NCBI GenBank assembly: GCA_038503075.1
Contig: JBCAML010000011.1
Location: 868,001 to 932,000 of the forward strand
From: Gyromitra esculenta
Lineage: Eukaryota; Ascomycota; Pezizomycetes; Pezizales; Discinaceae
DNA length: 64,000 bases
Reading direction: 5' to 3'
The notes below the pieces were generated by a model that searched no databases, had not been told where the DNA came from, and saw only the letters and a list, made by a program, of their open reading frames with translations. The position numbers were made by a program, and so were the translations under genes. Positions 19,169 through 30,075 of this stretch are shown in pieces. Each line of letters begins with the position of its first letter. The stretch's first letter is position 1.

Positions 19169-19603
19169 TTACAATTCACTATGCTGATGTGCGAGCATAT
19201 CAGCATCACATTCTTCCATACACCTCTTCATAGAGCGGTCGAGCGCTTCTTCACTCATTCCCCCAACGTGGTAAAGTTTGTTGCTGCAGTGAGCATCGCA
19301 CGAGAATACCCCCATCGGATTGGATGCAGAGTAAACAAAAGGTTGTTCAAGTGAACCCAAAGTGATTCCATCCATATCTGTAGGCACGTTCATCCAAGAA
19401 CATTTTTGCTCTTCTTTCTTCAGGAGCTCCTTCATCACTCCATCATAAACATCCCCGGCAAACTGCTTTTCCGCTATTTTGAATTTAATAGTCATACATT
19501 CGGTAACCAGATCTTCAACTGGATCAGCCATGTTTACCCCAACCAAAGAGATCAGGATGATGAGAACGATCAGCAGACTGGTGAGTGTGTTGATAGATAG
19601 CAT
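19169..19603 (-). CDS. Small secreted cysteine-containing protein
   Basis: Single-exon ORF of 144 aa starting at ATG 19603. Residues 1-25 form a strongly hydrophobic signal peptide (LLIVLIILISLVGV). The mature part has six cysteines at 36, 68, 102, 106, 128 and 132, spaced as C..C..CxxxC..CxxxC, which suggests disulfide pairing. I do not recognise the family. Small secreted cysteine proteins in fungi are often involved in host or microbe interaction, but that is only a class-level expectation. The gene borders a TE- and pseudogene-bearing island. The even codon structure and signal peptide argue that it is real. Confidence 0.62.
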   Translation of the reverse strand: MLSINTLTSLLIVLIILISLVGVNMADPVEDLVTECMTIKFKIAEKQFAGDVYDGVMKELLKKEEQKCSWMNVPTDMDGITLGSLEQPFVYSASNPMGVFSCDAHCSNKLYHVGGMSEEALDRSMKRCMEECDADMLAHQHSEL

Positions 19604-20932
19604 ATTGAGTTAAGGATTGATGATGCTTGTCTTGATGTGATAGTGAATATAGATAGAAGATATTTTGATTGCAAGAGACGATTCAAGGATAGATGTAAGG
19701 AATGGAAGTTCGAAGGGAGTGAAGGGGTGTAAATGGGTCTATTTATGGATGAAAAGAGTGCTGACCAGCCACCAAATTAAAGCAGAAGGGTGATTCTGGC
19801 TGTCCGAGATCTGCCAAATGAACCGTCACCTGCAATACAATTTCTCCTGCGCTAATTGTGAACATGCCCCGTGCTTCAATCTCGCCAAACCTAAGAAATA
19901 GCACTGCACTCATGTGTAAGAATCGCAGGAGGGGGATGAGCGTGAGTCTAACGATAATCGGCTACTTTCATCATTCTCTATTTCAACACTTTAGGGAGTA
20001 GAATGAGTTCCTACCTGAGCTATTCCACCAGAAACCAACCCTATTCTACTTAAGCTACAAGACCTTATGATGAGACCTACCCCCACCCCAGCTGATTCAC
20101 GCTACACATCATTCCCTGAGCCTAATACGTGTAGAATTTGATGAAATATCCGCCACCGATGGAATATCGAAATCTATTTGGGGCCAGGGTTTTATCACTT
20201 ATTCCCTACGTGCTAAATTAGAGCCAAATACATAGATACAGTAGCTTAAGACAAGTTATATTTCATAAATATCACCCAATAATAATTATGAATCATGCTA
20301 CTACATGTATCCCCGTAGGCTCAAGGCAGGATAAAAAGATAAGAAGCGGAACAACAGCAGAGGAGGTAAAAAGGTACCCGAACCTCCGTTCTCTACAGAG
20401 AGCCCCAATTAAACCACTCGATTCTCAAGAGTCCGCAAAAGCCCTCAACGTCGGTGTCATCATTGAGAGAAACCAAACTGTAGAGAAGGAATTCCAAATC
20501 TTTGAGTGACCCAGTATGGTCGTATTTTTTTTGGACGGAGTTGCATGGAAAAAATGCACAGATGAAAAACTCATAATTAGATTAATCCAAACACCATTAC
20601 TCTATCCTCTTTTTTTTACACGATAGACAAAAAGAAGTCCCATGCAACAAAGAAAGGGTAGTAGATAATACGTAGCTGGGCTCCGCGACCCGTGCCTTCG
20701 GTAGGGGAATAACTCAAGGAAAGAAAAAAAGACGAACAACTCGACGCCAAAGAAAAAACAAGAAACCCTATTTCTTTTGGAAGCAAACGGAAAGGGGATA
20801 AAAACAATTCCCAAAAAAAAGTAAGCGCAACCGAATTACACCGGCCAACTACTCCCAAGTCCATAACATACGGAAAACAAAATGTTCAACACCGTACAAA
20901 AGAAAGAACCTATCCTTTCCTATTCTCCTTAA
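19604..20932. other. Gene-poor region
   Basis: No convincing gene. It contains TACATGTA at 20302-20309. Short ORFs (for example 20288-20509) lack domains. The right end is the LDB17 3' flank. Confidence 0.45.
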
Positions 20933-22541
20933 TCAAGCCTCTCCTGCAATCTCCATCCCACTCCCATTACCATCTCCTATCCCCCCACTCCTACTCGGTG
21001 TGTAAACTCCCGGTTTTTCGCTCTGTTGCGCGAGCTCCACGACACTCATACTACTCTGTCCATGTTGCCCCAATGACATTCCCAGTATCCTCGCTGCCGG
21101 ATTTTCTGGATATACATCCTCCGATTTAACCCACTCCACATTCGCGCAGCGGGCCGCCAATCTCACGGTCGTCTGGTCCACGGGCTGAAAGTGGATGCTC
21201 CTCACACCAGAAAGACACTCGAGACACCTGATTAATTCTTCGCGTTTGTAGTGTGGGGGAAATCGTAACTGTGTGTGTTCGAGAAGAGGGTAGAGGACAC
21301 GCAGGTAGGTGTGCCGTAACGAAGCGGCCTCATCAGGAAGATCAAGGAGATTACGGATCATGACGTCAACAAGAACACGAAGGTCGTTGGTATAGAAGTA
21401 CTCATAAGTTGCAGAGGTGGTGAAGAGGAGGTAAAGAAGCTTAAGAATCAAGAGTTGGAGACATGTTTCACCTATGGAAAGACAGTCAGTAGTGCTACGC
21501 TTTATCTAAAATAAAGAAAATAGTGACTCACTCTCTCTATTAAGAAGTAGAATTATATTTTCGCCAAAGGTCTTGTAGGTTGACCCGTAGTAGCAAAGAA
21601 TCTTAATAACTTTATTGGTTGGCGCATCACTTTCCTGCGATGACCCATTATTTTGTGGCGCGTGTGCTGAAACCATATATTGTTCGTTTAAAACAAGCTA
21701 AGTACCACAGATCAGCCTAGTCATCACCATGTAACCTCTCTTTTCCCAAAAAAAAAATCCGAATGAGAGGGAAACGAGAGTACTTACCAACATTCGAATT
21801 ATAGGATAATGATAAGGATCGTTAGGATCATCCGGATCCTCCTCAACCAACTGAAACAGGTAACTAATAAACTCATCATCAATCGCCTCCAGATCTTCGC
21901 GCCTTAACTTCTGTATCCTCGACATCTCATACAACAAATCCAGCACTACACCCCACAATATTTGATCCACGTCCCTCTTCTGCATAACCATTTCCACCAA
22001 CCTCAAGAACAGCCCTTCCTCCTGCATGAGTTCAAACGTCTTTTGGTTTTGTCGCCCATCGAAGAGTAGAACATTCGCGATCAATCGTAGTTTTGGGTTT
22101 GATTTTTCTTTTCGTAACCGCCCAATCATCCGCCGGCGAACGTAGCTCCGGTGCTTCGTGAATAGTGAAGATTCTAACAGCTTGAATGCACATTTCGCCC
22201 AATCGTAGTCGGTATGTATATATTCATCTAAACACCCTCCACTATTAGCGAAGATATCCCAGCAGTTCTCCAGCTCAGAATTAGCCTTATAGTGGTGGTG
22301 GTCGAAGGGCAGGTGAGCGAAAGATGCATACCCGTGAACGAAGACGTGAACGCCAAATAAGACTTCAGCGCGCTATCGATGAGATTCTGTGTCCCACAAT
22401 GAGCGCTGACAATTTCATCCAGTTCTATTCTTCGAGTCAGATGCAGAAAGCAAGAGAGTACTCTGTAGACACAGGGTGTTCCTAACCATCCCAGAATTGT
22501 TGCTCGTTCTCAAGGCTGTAGGCGACATCGAAATCGTCCAT
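20933..22541 (-). CDS. ldb17: Ldb17/SPIN90-like protein
   Basis: Homolog of yeast Ldb17, an Arp2/3 regulator in cortical actin patches during endocytosis. Five exons, 22487-22541, 22332-22424, 21788-22227, 21532-21697 and 20933-21471, give 430 aa. The start [24 protein letters not shown] matches the family. Further blocks are [53 protein letters not shown] and [42 protein letters not shown], the last highly conserved in SPIN90/Ldb17. The C-terminal tail is low-complexity. The acceptor of intron 2 (TTTAG|AT) was chosen because nearer AG sites break the frame. The small first exon rests on frame and motif. Confidence 0.9.
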
Positions 22542-23538
22542 AAGGAGCGTCGGGGGTTGGTCGGATCGTCGTGTACAAAACAACACCAAAAATGCAACTG
22601 TAGAAAGAAGGAAAGAATGAGAGGACAGGTTTAGCGCAGAGATCGGGTATGTTATTTTCTCGATGTCTGCCTAGAACATCACGAGATCACAAGCTGCGAT
22701 TGTGGGTAACGGAAGTTAGTGGGGGGAGAGTGTTGGGTTAGATGGATTTGGTAGGCAAGCTTGGAAGGTTCTCTTCGTTTGGCTGTTGCGAGCGGAGATC
22801 CCGGCTGTCAGGGGGCTGGTCTGGTTTAACTTACCGAAACCCGTGATATGGGCGGCATCCCTGCCTTTCCCGATGCCATCCTCTTCTCCCCTCCCTCCAT
22901 GTGGCATCCAAGACATCCTGGGAGCCTCACCAGCCTTCGTCATCTGGACGTTCAACCGGTAAATCATCCATCGCCAGTCCAATCGCTTTGCATCCTGAAC
23001 CCATGCATGTCGACCCCGATCCCATCTGTTTGCAATCGAGATAAGTCGCAGTCTCGCTGTCACTGATCCGGTGGCTCTTCCACCTGCTAAAGATAGCCTC
23101 ATCTCTAAGTCCACTGTGTTGAAGATTTGGTTGTTCACATCAGGAAAGTGTACTCATGTCGCCGAGTTCCCGATCTAGGAAATAGATCTGGATTCTTACG
23201 TAAGTAGGAAACTTTCCAGCGTGACAACCAACTTCTTAGCCACTCTTTCCAAGAATTAGTCTCTCATAGCGGTCTCGCTGGGTAGTTTTTGGTGGGCAGA
23301 TCTACTTCTATAAAGGGGAAAGCAATAGCAACTCGGCGACATGAGTAGGTCATGCTCAAGCACACTAATCAAAACTCAAGCTTTCCCTAGCAACAAGTTT
23401 ACCCCCAACAGAATAAAATACTCAAGGCTTTCCATCGCCAACACAAAGATTCCAATTGGGTGGCTTATCCGCTTACATAGAAACCTCAGCCCATCACCTC
23501 AGCATTCTTAGGAATATTACTCAAGCATCCATACCTTT
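22542..23538. other. Upstream region, LDB17 / hypothetical gene
   Basis: Mostly intergenic. A minus-strand ORF at 22716-23138 has no ATG at its 5' end and no domain, so it is not called. A TATAAAGG near 23311 and a CA-rich leader precede the small ORF at 23539. Confidence 0.4.
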
Positions 23539-23784
23539 ATGAGTTTGTTCACACGCAATCTCACCGCTAAGCGCCCACAAGGCAGCGTGAAAGGTCACGT
23601 GCTTCTTGCCGGATTCAAGAAGATGCAGCACATCAAGTATCAACAACACTTTAAGATGCATCCACAAGATTGCTTACAATGGTCAAATAACGGCAAAATA
23701 CCCGGCCTAGACGGAGATTATTATATAAGAGAATTACCGTTGACCGCGGATGTGAACGGCTCGGAGAATACCATAAACTGCTGA
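23539..23784 (+). CDS. Hypothetical small protein, 81 aa
   Basis: ORF with a true ATG, preceded by TATAAAGG about 225 bp upstream and a CA-rich leader with AATC and CAAG runs typical of fungal 5' UTRs. The product is basic at its N-terminus (SLFTRNLTAKRPQGSVKGH) and has no signal peptide or known domain. It could be chance, and nothing links it to its neighbours. Confidence 0.3.
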   Translation: MSLFTRNLTAKRPQGSVKGHVLLAGFKKMQHIKYQQHFKMHPQDCLQWSNNGKIPGLDGDYYIRELPLTADVNGSENTINC

Positions 23785-24464
23785 ATGCTTGCATGAAGGC
23801 CAACACCCAGGACAGTACTAAGAGTATACACTATTAAGTAGCTCAACAAAATAATGCTTGCAGAAGCTAGAAGCTAGAAGGTACACGGGTGGTTTAACTC
23901 TCGAACCATTACCACAGACGATTCATACAATAAATGCGTAATAAGGAATATAGTTTTGTTATTTATCAGAATTGCCCTAGCTATAACATATAACCAAACG
24001 TATGTTCCAATCTATTATATCACCCATGCAGCCCATCGTGTTCTCATTATTCGTCCCCAGTATCTTTCAAATTTTCCAGTCTAAGGAATTAAAGAAGTGT
24101 TCCTGTGCCCAAAATGCATGCTATGCAGATAGACACTCCTAAAGGACGAACAAAGAGACACCCAAAAATTAAAGGGAATGTCGAAAAAAAAACAACGCCG
24201 AAAAATAGGTATGCACTAACATGGATGAAAGAGGTCCGTCAACGTTTAGGGGAAAGAAAAGACGGGAAATAAACGGAGATCAAATCATGTTCTCTACCTT
24301 CACGCCCAGCCACCTCCCGAAACGTATTTGGAAGCGTTATAAGCCAGTTTACCGACTTGCCCTTCGTACCAAAAAAAGACTGAAAGAAAATGCAAGACAT
24401 TAACTCAAACAAACACAGCGAATACGCGCGAATACACGATTCTTTATCAGGTCCAGTTCTTTAA
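23785..24464. other. Gene-free stretch
   Basis: AT-rich, no recognisable gene. The right part is the 3' flank of the OSH gene. Confidence 0.45.
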
Positions 24465-26523
24465 TCAAGCAGCAGTAACATCAGACGCAGCAAGGGTATA
24501 GTTTCCGGTATACAAGCCCTTTAGCGCCAATTCGCCGTCCTTGCTCAGCGTCGGCTGCCCAGCAGTCAACGCGGGAGCTTCGAAAAACCGAGGTTTCCAT
24601 GTAATATCTGCCGCTGCCCTGGCTGCGGCCTTTTCCCGCTGACGATCTTCAATCTCACATTTGAGTTGTGTGGCGCGGTTGTAGTCCTTTGCGTGGATAG
24701 CGTCGGAAACCCCTTGCCACATTTTGCGGGACTCATTAGGAAGCATGATTTCCGGGGGTGGGCAGACCTTTTGTGCGGGTAGGAGAGGATCTAGATCAAT
24801 GAGGATATTTTTTTCCTGGAGAAAAGGTTAGCTAGCTTTTAGACAGCCGAATTTAAGGAGAGAACTCACGGTTGAGTTGGGCAGTGTATAATATATCTGT
24901 GACATCCAAGAACCTTCAATCCTAGCACGTATAGCCTTTGAAGGCACGTCCTTAATTCTAGTTATGCCGTCTTCTTCCCCACCATATTCGTAAACAACAC
25001 CCTCAACTCGATGCTTTGCTTTGCCTAGCCACGAATCCCCAAGATACTGCAAAATGGCCTTTAGCCCTGTCTTGGGACAGGTCATGTAGCAGATATCCTC
25101 AACATATACATTAAGGGACCCTAACAACTTGCAGGTAAGTATAAAAACCAACAAAGAACGGTTAATTTAGCCAGTAAATACCTCTTAGGAGCCCACCAAG
25201 GCTAGCAGCAGGATGTGTCAATCTGTAAGACTCATCACCGCGATTCTTCAAGTTAATGAATATGCCCAAGTTGTGCTCTCCCGGCGTTACCCTGACTTCA
25301 AACATCGTGAGCAAAATATCTTAATCTGGTACAGGAACGAATACATACTGGAAGTCCCAGTAAACTTAGCACTAATCTAAAAAGTACCATAGATTTGAAG
25401 TGAGTAAATACGGTTAACGTTCAAAGGCTAGATTTCATCACATACTTGATCATAACCCCTAGCAGATACGCCTTTATCGGGGCAATCAATGTAGAACGCA
25501 GACACAGGAGGGTGATGAGATGTCTGTTCTGTCAGAAATGAAATCCTGACTGGTGCTTTATTGGTTGACACAGTATTTTTCGTGGGTGTGTTAATTGATG
25601 TAGACTTGCTTCTTGCTGAGCTTCGAGATACGGGGCGAGAAGCCGGAACGGGGGGCAATGTTGCTTCAACATCCCAACTACACTATTGAATCCACCCGGA
25701 GGTATCCATCAGCCGACCGATCCCATGGTCCTCTCGATACTGGGTGAACATACTCTGAAGAATTCCCCAAGAGTTGAGTTGTATGGCTATATATTTTCCA
25801 GTCAGTATTATACACTCAGAAGCGGTTACGTAATCAGCTAGAAATACAGACCTTGCATGGCTTCCCCTTAACAAATTTCTATTCAGAGTTGATTAGCTGT
25901 AATCCTGCCAAACTATATTCTCCACATAGACCGTAAAACACATACCAGATCCTTCGTAAACCAAAATCTCAGGACACCCAAGAAACGTTCAAGCCCATCA
26001 TCCGAATCGCCAATGCTATGAAAGATTTAGAATGATATAACAATAATGCGCACGTCGAACGTACCTAACAAAAGTGTCGGGTCGATCAAGGTAGTTCCAG
26101 TATTCTATTTACCAAACAATTAGCTCAACCTAAGTCCTGCTAACACCTTCCCTGACGCAATACAGATAGCTCATTGGGCAGCTTCAGAAAGACGGAGAGG
26201 GCGTTTGAGGTGAAGGATTTTCCCTCACCTAAGTTAGGAACGGGTTCGAGCAGCTGGCTAGGGAGTGAGAACCGCACAGAGGCAATATCGGACACTCCAA
26301 TAAACCGCTTTAGGATTCCGAGAAGGATTCTATTTGAGGCAAAATTATGGTCAGTAGTAAACTGTAGCCTTCGGAGAGAAAATTAAATATAAGAGACAAA
26401 CTTGAGCTTTGACTGATTCTCAGCATCTGAACCTGTATTCGAAATTGTTCCTGGGGGAGGGGTTGTTGTTGGGGTTGCTACGGCAGAGGCGTATGCCGAT
26501 GAAGCGTTGGATGAGGGCTCCAT
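24465..26523 (-). CDS. Oxysterol-binding protein homolog (short ORP/Osh type)
   Basis: Lipid-transfer protein of the OSBP-related family, which moves sterol or phosphatidylserine at membrane contact sites. About 11 exons can be joined in frame from ATG 26523 to TGA 24465, giving about 458 aa. Blocks in order: LLGILKRFIGVSD, SLPSQLLEPVPNLEYWNYLDRPDTF, FWFTKDLKFVKGKP, KPYNSTLGEFFRCSWD, the signature EQTSHHPPVSAFYI, ISAKFTGTS, GGLLRGS and CYMTCPKTGLKAI. It has an ORP domain only, with no PH, ankyrin or FFAT part, so it is of the short Osh4-7 type. A serine-rich insert of about 35 residues precedes the EQTSHHPP motif. The high intron density is unusual for this window. Confidence 0.9.
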
Positions 26524-28730
26524 GTCTTTCAAGCTAAGTGAATAGGGCGGCGGGGTGGGGACGGTGAGCAGAGATGGTGATGAGAACGACGTGGACGATG
26601 AAGAAAACAAGAGATAACAAGCGTGGTGGTGGAGTGGTGGCAGTGGAAAGCCAAAGGTAGGAAGTCGCAGTCTCAACAAGTGGAGGAAGAGGTAAGGGAT
26701 AGGGTTTAGTTTAGGCCAGAGCTCTGATATCGTAGCAGCGTCCCTGTCAACCAGTTACAGAATTACCGGTACACACGTACGCAACCTCAAGGTAGCCAAG
26801 AGATCATCGCCTATGATACCCGAGATGCTCAAAGAAATGCATGTATCATTTCACCTTCCAAAAACTTTGACCAGTTAGATTTTTAGATTTCCTCACCACT
26901 CACCATTTGGTGGCTCTAGTAGTATGCTGTTATGCTTTTTATTCCCCATCCTTTATCGTCGTCAAGTGTGCTCGGTGATTTATTTCAAGCTGTGAGCAAC
27001 AAGCCAACTCTCCAATATCAAGTCAGGAACAAGATGCCATCTAAAAAAAAACGAGTGGTTCGGGAGGCCCTTCCAAGTTGTGCGACGCATCTAACCAGTA
27101 TCAACATCATGCATGATTCAAGGGAGAATTCTGCCTTTTCAATAGCTTCCGGATACATGTTTATCGGATAAATGCGCCAGGTACCAATAAGGCATCGCTA
27201 TCTTGCTCCCCATGTTTGGCCGGGTAACTTCAATAGGCATAGATGTTCCGTGCAGCGATGCCTGGCATGCGGATTGACAGAAGAATAGGTGGAAGGGATA
27301 CAGTTCCGAACTGAGGGGAGAACCAGTTCTAAATTCCACCTAGGGCGCATTCTTCTAAAACCGGGGGAATTTAGGTTAGAGACAATACTCTCACATTACG
27401 AGCTCAGATAATCTGCACAATATGTAAGAGGCATAATCAGGTATAACTACATGCACAGTCACGTTTGCAAAATCCTAGCACCCTACTCTACTAATCGTTG
27501 ATAATAAACTAAATAGCTACCGATCGAACTGGAAAACAATAATTCAAAAGGGTAGAAAACCATGGAGATCCTCAGATGCTGAGTAACATCTAACTACTTC
27601 ACATAACTATCTTCTGCAAAAATTATAGCCTCAATCCGCCGGCAGTCGTGCTTAATAGAGACGAGGGATGCCAAAACTTTTCGAACGAGACTGTACATGT
27701 ACCCGTGTTATGTGACTTAAAGCACCAATCAAGCTTGAAAAAGGTGAGAAAATTCACCCCAAAGACCCTTTCCGTAATAAGAAAAACACTTGCGTACTCA
27801 ATAGTATGGATAAACTTTCTGCAATTGAGCGCCTTTCTTCCTTACATGTACTCGGTAACGAGTTTGGATGTTCTTAAACCCATCCCCACAAAAAAAAATA
27901 ACATTAAAAAGAAAGTGTGAGCCAAGAGAAAGTCAATCAACTACGTGTAAATGTGAAAGTACCAACTGTGCAAGTGGTGTAATACGTGCCATAACCTGCG
28001 GGTTGAGTGTACCTAATGAATTAACAACAATAACAACAACAACAACAACAACAACAACAAGTGATACAATACCGCTTGCCGATTCTCTAGATCACATCTA
28101 GCCCCAATAACCAATATTTCCTCCTTCCCCTCTAACTACACGTATATATCCTAACGATTACTTCAAAATTTAGGCATAACCACCCACCATGAATTAGACT
28201 TGCCCAAAAAAAATAAAAAATCAGGCCGAAACGCCGACGTAGCTCTCAAGTCGCATCCGTTCGTTTGGATTCAGGTCCGGGGCCCAACGTGCAACCTAAG
28301 CCGACTGGGTAAAAAGCAGAACGAAGGTGTTGTGATAGTATGCTCTTTACTAGTGCAACTAAGTCCAGGTGTGTGGTTGATCTCACACCGTCTCCACGCC
28401 AAAAGGTCGTGAAAACCGGGAACAGATTGGGGGATTTGCTAATACGTTCGTCCTGGAACAGACGCCGTTGGCGGATGATGTCATAGAATTGCCCAAGTCC
28501 GAACCATTACATGTAGTTGGAGTTAGTTTCATGTCCAGCGCCATGCTCCTACGATCCATAATAATTTTTGGTATTATGGAACCAAGCGTGGGGCTAAGCT
28601 GGACCTGAGGAATGTTTTATGTTTTAGAAATATTCCCTTGGTGGTAATAATCGCTACTGTGACAGAACTTTAAGATATCTTATCCGGTGATAATCATAAA
28701 TTATCACTCGATTATTGCACAGGCACTAAG
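26524..28730. other. Gene-poor region
   Basis: No gene was recognised over 2.2 kb. It contains TACATGTA at 27694-27701, 27843-27850 and 28508-28515 and an (AAC)n tract. Short ORFs lack domains. Confidence 0.45.
28023..28060. repeat. (AAC)n microsatellite
   Basis: About 12 units of AAC, with one AAT interruption near the left end, in intergenic DNA. Confidence 0.85.
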
Positions 28731-28990
28731 CGTTGGATATATGGGATATATCTATAGGTTTCCTAGGGTTCACGTTCTCTGATGGTATACCGGTTCGGTT
28801 ATAAGCTTTAGCTACTATGGGGTTCCTCAGGCCAATCTATTCGGCGCCCAAAGAACCTCCCTATAGCCCGGCTTTTACGGCTTTATAGAGAGCAAATACA
28901 TAGGGGCTTGGTGCCCATGTTTAACCTCTCCTTTCCTTTCTCTCCTTTACCGTTTAGCGTAGATTCCGAATACATTTATTGTTCTCAACA
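28731..28990. mobile_element. Solo LTR, second copy, with 5-bp target duplication
   Basis: Begins CGTTGGATATATGG and ends CTCAACA. CTAAG is repeated exactly on both sides (28726-28730 and 28991-28995). It shares the GATATATCTATAGG start block, the TCTATTCGGCGCCCAAAGAACC block and the CTCCTTTACCG...CAACA end with the LTR at 16678. It is 260 bp long and lacks the nested insert. The leading TG has become CG. There is no internal domain. Confidence 0.82.
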
Positions 28991-28995
28991 CTAAG

Positions 28996-30075
28996 GGACG
29001 ACGTGTATACGTAATATTTAACCTTATAAAAGTAAGGAAGATACATTTAAGGGTACATGGGACAGTGGTATGTGTGGGTAAAGAAGTTACACCTACCGTA
29101 CAGTAGGTTATAACGCTATCTTTGACGCTCATCTGGGGCTGCACGTACGCTAGCTAAACCTGACTCCACTACCGAACGCTCCAAGAATAGGGTAATTGAT
29201 GGAAACGAGGGAGGAGTTCCAACGCCAAGCCTTTTCAGTGCTTTATTTGTTTGGGATTGTAATCTATCAATGTGGTTAATATCATAACTCTGCGAGCACC
29301 CCAATGGGCGAGGTGTTGTGAAGGTGTGGCAGTCTCCTGGCAGAATTGTGGTAACTCAGGATCGAAAGCACTCGCTGGTCTTCTGGGCTCATCGGAAAGA
29401 TATTGGCCACTCTGCCCTGCTTACCCTCGTGATTCTGCCAGAGACTGCATGGTGTGAGCGGGAGTGCTCGGATCAGGGGCGAGGTATTGGGACACCCTGG
29501 AAAGGGAGAACAACGCCGTGGCGTAGCGAAATATTGCGAAATGCAATTACTATGACCGCTCAGATCCGTGACACCCCAGTGAGTCCCAGAGCTTCACCCC
29601 CCTGACCCGAGTAGGGGTGACCTGGGCGAGCTTATTCTTTGCTAAAAACAGCGATCAAGGCTTTTAGCAGCCGATTAGGCCACTCTATACCTACTCGCAC
29701 TGTCTTATCGTTTTTCTTCAGAATCTTTCTTTGCAAGCTTCCATTTTCCTGATATGATATGTATCGCTTTGTTCTGTCAACGATAGTTACATGTATTGTC
29801 CCGGATGGTGCATGCATGTATTGGTCTAAGGTTGCAGCTGATACATTAGAGATTACCCCTTGATATTCTCTAAATCTCCACAATGCGACCCAGGAACCAA
29901 ACGCACGGTTCGTGTTGCCGAGTCAGCGCCAAGCTTCACCCCAGCCGTTAACGCGTCTCCAAGCTCCCGGGATCCAGGAAAAGTTGCCTCCTCCAACGCG
30001 TCCTTTTTTTTTTGTGCAATTGCCTCTCTGCTTCGGCTAGAACCCAGCAAATACTAAAGAATAGCATAAATCAGA
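28996..30075. other. Region upstream of MSH2
   Basis: No gene was recognised. It contains a 17-18 bp inverted repeat with an 85-bp spacer (29329-29448) and TACATGTA at 29788-29795. ORFs at 29632-30057 overlap in both directions without domains. Confidence 0.45.
29329..29448. repeat. Inverted repeat, 17-18 bp arms
   Basis: GCAGTCTCCTGGCAGAAT (29329-29346) and ATTCTGCCAGAGACTGC (29432-29448) are complementary except for one extra C. The spacer is about 85 bp. No flanking target duplication was seen, so a MITE is not shown. Confidence 0.65.

Noticed and set aside
22228..22331. Apparent frameshift in LDB17 between the FTSSFT and ANSELENCW readings
   Set aside because: A single intron ending at TTTAG (22228) removes the conflict and gives the family-typical DEYIHTDYD join.
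22716..23138. 140-aa minus-strand ORF
   Set aside because: Begins with a non-ATG codon, has no domain and no splice continuation.
28023..28060. AAC array as a CRISPR-like or coding repeat
   Set aside because: Simple trinucleotide microsatellite without spacers or an associated gene.
29860..30057. 65-aa plus-strand ORF just before MSH2
   Set aside because: Does not connect in frame to MSH2 and has no domain; at most an upstream ORF in the leader.
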